From assembly GCA_027084065.1 (NCBI GenBank), contig JALWLR010000325.1:1-8577 (forward strand): 8,577 nucleotides of DNA. The letters run 5' to 3'. Source of the stretch: Helicobacteraceae bacterium. Its GTDB lineage: Bacteria; Campylobacterota; Campylobacteria; Campylobacterales; Sulfurimonadaceae. Both the position numbers and the translations under genes were made by a program. The stretch's first letter is position 1; each line of letters opens with the position of its first letter. The notes below the pieces were generated by a model. That model ran no database searches. It was not told where the DNA came from and saw nothing but the letters and a program-made list of their open reading frames with translations. This document shows positions 4,723-8,577 of this stretch, in pieces.

Positions 4723-6036
4723 ATGGAACAATTCAAAGAAGAGTCACTTGCTTACCACAAAGCCCGCAACGAGTATGACACAAATGGGAAAATAGGTACT
4801 TTGCTGACAAAACCGTGCAATACGGAAAAAGAGCTTGCGATGGCGTATAGTCCGGGTGTTGCTTACCCTTGTTTAGAGATAGAGAAAAATGAAGAAGCTG
4901 TCTATGAGTACACAAACAAAGGTAATTTGGTTGCGGTTGTTTCCGATGGTACTGCCGTACTTGGTCTTGGCGATATTGGACATATGGCAAGTAAACCGGT
5001 TATGGAGGGCAAGGCGGTTCTATTTAAGACTTTTGCAAACGTCGATGCAATCGATATAGAACTTGCAACAAACGAGAGTGAGGAGATTATCCAGATCGTT
5101 TCAAAAATGGCTGACAGTTTCGGCGGTATCAATCTAGAAGATATTTCCGCACCGCGCTGCTTTGAAATAGAGGAAAAACTCAAAGAGATCTGTGATGTAC
5201 CCGTCTTTCATGACGATCAACATGGAACGGCGGTTATAACGACGGCAGGGTTGATGAATGTACTAGAAATTAGTGGGAAAAAGCCCGAAGAGATCAAAGT
5301 TGTCATTATAGGAGCGGGTGCAGCAGGTATTGCATGTGGAAAAATGTATAGAAATCTTGGTGTAAAGCAGATAGTTATGCTTGATTCAAAAGGTGTCATT
5401 CATAAAGGCAGAAAAGATTTGAACAAATACAAAGAGTTGTTCGCGTTGGAGACGGATGATCGTACTCTTGAAGATGCAATAAAAGGAGCGGATATGGTTT
5501 TGGGTCTAAGTGGGCCAGACTTGATCTCTCCGGATATGCTTACAACAATGACGGAAAACTCGCCTATTGTTTTTGCATGTGCAAATCCAAATCCTGAAAT
5601 AAAACCCGATGTTGCAAAAAAAGCTCGTCCAGACATCATTATAGGAACGGGGCGAAGTGACTATCCAAACCAGGTAAACAATGTACTTGGATTTCCACAA
5701 ATCTTTCGAGGTGCTTTGGATGTGCGAGCGAGAAAAATTACCGAAAATATGAAATTAGCAGCAGCAAAAGCTTTGGCGGAAGTGGCAAAGCTAGAAGTGC
5801 CTAAAAGTGTTCAAGAAGCGCATGGCAGAGAAGATATGCACTTTGGTACAGACTATATCATTCCTTCCCCGTTTGATAGACGCGTTTTGGTTTATGTCGC
5901 TTCAGCCGTTGCCAAAGCAGCCATAGAAGATGGTGTTGCAAGAGTCTCTGACTTTGATTTTGAAGCATATGAGTGTAAGTTGAAAAAGCTTGCCGCACAC
6001 CTTGAAGGAATAGAGTTAGTAGATTGTAACACTTAA
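4723..6036 (+). CDS. Malic enzyme, short form (malate dehydrogenase, oxaloacetate-decarboxylating)
   Basis: Converts malate to pyruvate and CO2 with reduction of NAD+ or NADP+, in the cytosol. The 437 residues correspond to the compact bacterial form, equivalent to the N-terminal part of MaeB without its phosphotransacetylase-like domain. The N-terminal malic domain holds Tyr42 in MAYSPGVAYPC (general acid), GDIGHMASKPVMEGKAVLFK at 83-102 with Lys97 (general base), metal ligands Glu139-Asp140 in INLEDISAP and Asp164-Asp165 in FHDDQHGTA. The Rossmann domain follows with GAGAAG at 197-202, NPNPEI at 288-293, and GRSDYPNQVNNVLGFP at 310-325. Asp221 at the end of the second strand (VMLDSKG) hints at NAD preference, but cofactor use cannot be settled from this. 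AGGAG at 4709-4713 supports the start. It has its own promoter and lies just before the oad operon, which acts on the next metabolite. Confidence 0.95.
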   Translation: MEQFKEESLAYHKARNEYDTNGKIGTLLTKPCNTEKELAMAYSPGVAYPCLEIEKNEEAVYEYTNKGNLVAVVSDGTAVLGLGDIGHMASKPVMEGKAVLFKTFANVDAIDIELATNESEEIIQIVSKMADSFGGINLEDISAPRCFEIEEKLKEICDVPVFHDDQHGTAVITTAGLMNVLEISGKKPEEIKVVIIGAGAAGIACGKMYRNLGVKQIVMLDSKGVIHKGRKDLNKYKELFALETDDRTLEDAIKGADMVLGLSGPDLISPDMLTTMTENSPIVFACANPNPEIKPDVAKKARPDIIIGTGRSDYPNQVNNVLGFPQIFRGALDVRARKITENMKLAAAKALAEVAKLEVPKSVQEAHGREDMHFGTDYIIPSPFDRRVLVYVASAVAKAAIEDGVARVSDFDFEAYECKLKKLAAHLEGIELVDCNT

Positions 6037-6065
6037 GAGTAAAAAGATTTAAACTCTTGAATTTT
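6035..6065 (+). terminator. Possible weak terminator after malic enzyme
   Basis: AAGAGT at 6035-6040 and ACTCTT at 6053-6058 form a 6-bp stem with a 12-nt A/T-rich loop that may pair further internally. It is followed by GAATTTTT. The stem overlaps the stop codon. It is short and weak, so read-through into the oad operon is plausible. Confidence 0.35.
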
Positions 6066-6087
6066 TATGAGTGAAGTAAGAATTTTA

Positions 6088-6096
6088 TGTTACAAT
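6088..6096 (+). promoter_or_regulatory. Extended -10 (TGTTACAAT) of the oad operon
   Basis: TGT at 6088-6090 precedes TACAAT at 6091-6096, with T-rich sequence (AATTTTA) before it. +1 would be near 6103, leaving a leader of about 40 nt that contains the 13-bp palindrome and the AGAGG ribosome site. This argues against the upstream in-frame ATG at 6067 as the oadG start. Confidence 0.5.
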
Positions 6097-6112
6097 CACG
6101 CAAATTCAACTG

Positions 6113-6125
6113 TAGGGACTCCCTA
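6113..6125. promoter_or_regulatory. 13-bp palindrome in the oad leader, candidate operator or hairpin
   Basis: TAGGGACTCCCTA is a perfect 6-1-6 palindrome lying about 10-22 bases downstream of the predicted start of transcription and 19 bases before the oadG ATG. As DNA it has the size of an operator; as RNA it could form a small 5-bp hairpin. I see no other copy in the window. It is GC-rich against an AT-rich background. Confidence 0.45.
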
Positions 6126-6144
6126 TAAGAAGAAGAGGTTTATG

Positions 6145-6384
6145 ATGGAAGTGAATTTAGTAGAAGAGGGTTTTAAGTTTATGATCCTCGGAATGGGCAT
6201 CGTATTTGTTTTCTTGAGCATTATGATCGCCGTCATGAATATTATGTCGAAGATCATTCACAAGTTTTTCCCGGAGCCGGATCCTGCTCAGCCGCCAATT
6301 GTCGTTGGTGCTACCGGGGATAAGAAAAAGGTGGTTGCCGCTATTTTTGCAGCAATTATGGAAGATAAAAAATCACAAGCGTAA
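6145..6384 (+). CDS. oadG: Oxaloacetate decarboxylase gamma subunit (OadG family)
   Basis: Small membrane subunit that holds the biotin-bearing alpha subunit to the Na+-translocating beta subunit. From the ATG at 6145 the product is 79 residues, usual for the family. A short amphipathic start (MEVNLVEEGFKFM) is followed by one transmembrane helix at about 12-34 with the GMGIVFVFL motif common to OadG. A cytoplasmic tail follows, with a proline-rich segment (FFPEPDPAQPP) and an Ala/Ile/Val helix ending EDKKSQA. I prefer 6145 because AGAGG at 6134-6138 is then six bases away; 6142 is also possible. The frame is open back to 6067, but that stretch covers the promoter and palindrome and does not look like protein. 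The stop lies eight bases before oadA, consistent with an operon. Confidence 0.85.
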   Translation: MEVNLVEEGFKFMILGMGIVFVFLSIMIAVMNIMSKIIHKFFPEPDPAQPPIVVGATGDKKKVVAAIFAAIMEDKKSQA

Positions 6385-6392
6385 GGACAAAT

Positions 6393-8183
6393 ATGGCGAA
6401 GAAATACATAGATGTAATGGATACGACTTTTAGAGACGGCTTTCAGTCCGTTTTTGGAGGACGTGTGCTCATGGAGGATTTTTTTCCGGCAGTAGAAGCA
6501 GCAAAAAAGGCCGGAATTACTCACTTTGAGTTCGGTGGAGGTGCACGTTTTCAGTCGCTCTTTTTCTATTTGAACGAAAATGCGTTTGATATGATGGATC
6601 GCTTCCGTGAGATAGTTGGACCTGAAGCAAATTTACAAACACTTGCACGCGGCGTGAACACGGTAATGCTTGATACAGGTTCAAGTGAACTTATAGATCT
6701 ACATGCAAAAATGTTTGCTAAACACGGAACGACAACTATTCGAAACTTCGATGCACTTAATGATGTGGAAAACCTAAAATACTCTGCAGAGTGCATAAAG
6801 CGACATGGTCTCAAGCATGAAGTTGTCGTTACGATGATGGATCTCCCTCCGGGTTGTGAAGGTGCACATGATGTACCCTTTTATGAAAGAATTCTTCGTG
6901 AAATTCTTGACAGCGGTATTCCATACGACAGTATCGCTTTTAAAGATGCAAGCGGTACTTCCAATCCAAATAAAGTATATGAAACGATCAAAATGGCTAG
7001 AAAACTTGTCGGCGATGATGTTCATCTAAGACTGCATACACATGAAACGGCAGGTGTTAGTGTTGCATGTTATTTAGCGGCACTTGATGCGGGTGTAGAC
7101 GGTATAGATATGGCGGCATCACCGGTTAGTGGTGGAACGAGTCAGCCTGATATTTTGACGATGCTTCATGCAACAAAGGGGATGAACTACGATCTTGGTG
7201 GATTGGAACTTGAAGATATACTTGAGTATGAAGAGGTATTACAAGATTGTCTTGAAGACTACTTCATTCCACCTGAAGCGACACAAGTAAGTCCTCTTAT
7301 ACCGTTTTCGCCGATGCCTGGAGGCGCTTTGACGGCAAATACACAGATGATGCGAGATAACGGTATTCTTGATCGTTATCCGGATGTCATCAAAGCGATG
7401 CGAGAAGTAGTGGAAAAAGGTGGTTACGGTACTTCGGTAACTCCTGTTTCACAGTTTTACTTCCAGCAAGCGCTCAACAACGTTATGCAAGGGCCATGGA
7501 AAGCCATAGCTCCTGGATATGGAAAAATGGTACTGGGCTATTTCGGGAGAACACCTGTCGAGCCTGATCCAGAAATCGTCAAGCTTGCTTCTGAGAAGCT
7601 TGGACTTGAGCCGACGACGAAAACAGCACTTGAGCTGGCTAATGAAGACCCGACAAAATCTTTGGATTACTGGAAAAAGAAACTTGAAGAAGAGGGCATA
7701 GAGACAACAGAAGAAAATATTTTCATTGCAGCTGCATGTGGTGAAAAAGGTATCACTTTCCTTAAAGGGGAAGCGGAAGTAAATGTAAGAAAAAAATCGA
7801 CAATGAAAGATGACTGTAAAGGAGAAGTTTCAATGGCTGGAACATACACAGTAGTAGTAGATGGACAAAAATATAGCGTACAGGTTGCCGAAGGTGATGC
7901 AAACATTCAAGTAACGGAAGTAAACGGAGAAACGACTGCCGACTCCCAACCTGCTGCAGCAAGCGGTAACGAAACGGAAATCAAAGCGCTTTTACCGGGT
8001 AATGTATGGAAGATAGTGGCTAATCCAGGTCAGAGTGTGAATGAAGGCGATGTTATTATGATTTTGGAATCTATGAAAATGGAAATAGATGTCGTTGCAC
8101 CTCGCGGTGGAGTTGTGAAATCTATCAATGTCGCTACAAACGACAAAGTCGTAGAGGGTCAAACCGTAGCAGTATTAGGATAA
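6393..8183 (+). CDS. oadA: Oxaloacetate decarboxylase alpha subunit / PycB-like biotin carboxyltransferase
   Basis: A 596-residue biotin enzyme that transfers the carboxyl group of oxaloacetate to biotin, giving pyruvate. Domains: an HMGL-like TIM-barrel carboxyltransferase (about 5-265), the conserved PYC/OADA domain (about 290-480), an Ala/Pro-containing linker (about 505-525) and a biotinyl domain (527-596) with ESMKMEI, the biotinylated residue being Lys562. Metal and active-site residues include Asp10 in DTTFRDG, Lys184 in FKDASGT (likely carbamylated), and His215 and His217 in RLHTHETAG. The usual RDAHQS reads RDGFQS and GGATFD reads GGGARFQS, which I recall as features of Campylobacter PycB. 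So the alternative is the B subunit of a two-subunit pyruvate carboxylase. Neighbouring oadG and oadB favour a membrane decarboxylase. AAGGA at 6383-6387 supports the start and overlaps the oadG stop. An internal Shine-Dalgarno and ATG lie at codon 481. Confidence 0.92.
   Translation: MAKKYIDVMDTTFRDGFQSVFGGRVLMEDFFPAVEAAKKAGITHFEFGGGARFQSLFFYLNENAFDMMDRFREIVGPEANLQTLARGVNTVMLDTGSSELIDLHAKMFAKHGTTTIRNFDALNDVENLKYSAECIKRHGLKHEVVVTMMDLPPGCEGAHDVPFYERILREILDSGIPYDSIAFKDASGTSNPNKVYETIKMARKLVGDDVHLRLHTHETAGVSVACYLAALDAGVDGIDMAASPVSGGTSQPDILTMLHATKGMNYDLGGLELEDILEYEEVLQDCLEDYFIPPEATQVSPLIPFSPMPGGALTANTQMMRDNGILDRYPDVIKAMREVVEKGGYGTSVTPVSQFYFQQALNNVMQGPWKAIAPGYGKMVLGYFGRTPVEPDPEIVKLASEKLGLEPTTKTALELANEDPTKSLDYWKKKLEEEGIETTEENIFIAAACGEKGITFLKGEAEVNVRKKSTMKDDCKGEVSMAGTYTVVVDGQKYSVQVAEGDANIQVTEVNGETTADSQPAAASGNETEIKALLPGNVWKIVANPGQSVNEGDVIMILESMKMEIDVVAPRGGVVKSINVATNDKVVEGQTVAVLG
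7818..7835 (+). promoter_or_regulatory. Internal in-frame Shine-Dalgarno and ATG in oadA
   Basis: AAAGGAG at 7818-7824 lies eight bases before ATG 7833-7835, which is codon 481 of oadA and in frame. Initiation here would give a 116-residue product starting MAGTYTVVVDGQKYSVQV, which resembles the N-terminus of stand-alone biotin carrier subunits, and carrying the whole biotinyl domain. This may be a relic of a gene fusion, or an active second start. Chance similarity in an AT/GA-rich coding sequence cannot be excluded. Confidence 0.4.
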
Positions 8184-8187
8184 GCAG

Positions 8188-8577
8188 ATGAAAAAAGTAC
8201 TTATAAAACTCTTTGTCGCTTTCACTTTTTTGACAATTGCGTCGAATGCAGTGGCAAATGAAACAGCTGCAGTACATTCTATGCAACTTCAGGAAAAAAC
8301 GAAAGAGGAAGTTCGCGAAGTTAAAAGTATTCCGGAGATGGTTGTAGACTTTTTAAAAACAACCGGAATTGTAGCGTTGACCAACCCTAAAGTCCCAGAA
8401 GGTCTTTCCGAAGAAGAGAAAAAGATGTACATTTTCCACCACACTTGGGGAACGATCATTATGTACGGTATTGTTTTTCTTCTTTTCTGGTTGGCAATAG
8501 CCAAAGGGTTCGAGCCTCTTTTGCTTCTGCCAATTGCGTTTGGAGGACTTTTGGCAAACATTCCCATAGCTGACATT
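8188..8577 (+). CDS. oadB: Oxaloacetate decarboxylase beta subunit, 5' part (cut by window end)
   Basis: The first 130 codons of the membrane subunit that drives Na+ export with decarboxylation of carboxybiotin. The family match is WLAIAKGFEPLLLLPIAFGG and LLANIP at about 101-126, the conserved first segment of OadB, MmdB and GcdB. Ahead of it is an unusual leader: a signal-peptide-like MKKVLIKLFVAFTFLTIASNAVA (possible cleavage near residue 23), then about 60 polar residues rich in Glu and Lys, then YIFHHTWGTIIMYGIVFLLF as the first family helix. Classical OadB proteins start close to this helix. AGGA at 8177-8180, overlapping the end of oadA, is seven bases from the ATG, and only four bases separate the genes, so translation is probably coupled. 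The rest of the protein lies outside the window. Confidence 0.92.
   Translation, partial: MKKVLIKLFVAFTFLTIASNAVANETAAVHSMQLQEKTKEEVREVKSIPEMVVDFLKTTGIVALTNPKVPEGLSEEEKKMYIFHHTWGTIIMYGIVFLLFWLAIAKGFEPLLLLPIAFGGLLANIPIADI

Noticed and set aside
4723..6036. Malic enzyme as a truncated MaeB lacking its C-terminal phosphotransacetylase domain
   Set aside because: Short malic enzymes of about 400-440 residues are a normal bacterial form; the frame ends cleanly and no remnant of the domain follows.
6067..6144. Upstream in-frame ATG at 6067 as the start of oadG (105 aa product)
   Set aside because: The extra 26 residues are not OadG-like, the stretch contains the TGTTACAAT promoter and the palindrome, there is no Shine-Dalgarno site before 6067, and AGAGG sits properly before 6145.
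8289..8576. Open frame on the minus strand over oadB
   Set aside because: It is antisense to the conserved OadB coding sequence, and its predicted protein has no recognisable feature.
1..8577. Mobile elements, CRISPR arrays, tRNA or rRNA genes, toxin-antitoxin or defence genes
   Set aside because: I saw no transposase, integrase, regular spaced repeats, cloverleaf or rRNA-like sequence, and no gene with such family motifs. Gene content is mainly housekeeping and central metabolism.

Overview
The window looks like a chromosomal segment from a member of the Campylobacterota (Epsilonproteobacteria), probably a Sulfurimonas-like or related free-living lineage. The DNA is AT-rich. The promoters are of the Campylobacter type: a T-run or TGn in front of a TATAAT-like -10, with a poor -35. 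The carboxyltransferase subunit carries the variant motif I associate with Campylobacter PycB (DTTFRDGFQS in place of the usual DTTLRDAHQS). The assignment is inferred from protein and promoter style, not from a search.

Left part (1-2408): a 3'-truncated membrane protein on the minus strand is divergent from htpG (Hsp90 chaperone, complete). htpG has a well-formed promoter and Shine-Dalgarno site and is followed by a hairpin.

Middle part (2409-4028) holds four small, poorly characterised genes. They are a probable Hpt-like four-helix protein (+), a 59-residue single-span membrane protein (-), a secreted degenerate SNase-fold protein (+), and a two-span membrane protein (-) that follows ppa. 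Several starts here have no Shine-Dalgarno site and a -10 element only 5-7 bp away, so the mRNAs are probably leaderless.

Right part (4035-8577): inorganic pyrophosphatase (ppa, minus) is divergent from a short-form malic enzyme (plus). Downstream lies an operon oadG-oadA-oadB with its own promoter and a 13-bp palindrome in the leader. It encodes a membrane-bound, biotin-dependent, probably Na+-pumping oxaloacetate decarboxylase; oadB is cut by the window end. Malic enzyme (malate to pyruvate + CO2 + NAD(P)H) and the decarboxylase (oxaloacetate to pyruvate + CO2) both sit on the C4/C3 node, so the cluster is a coherent central-carbon module.

No mobile element, CRISPR array, rRNA or tRNA was seen, and I see no clear undescribed multi-gene system. 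The points most worth checking are the cluster of predicted leaderless genes, the overlapping divergent promoters at 3157-3194, an in-frame Shine-Dalgarno and ATG inside oadA that could give a free biotin carrier, the oadG leader palindrome, and the Hpt-like protein.
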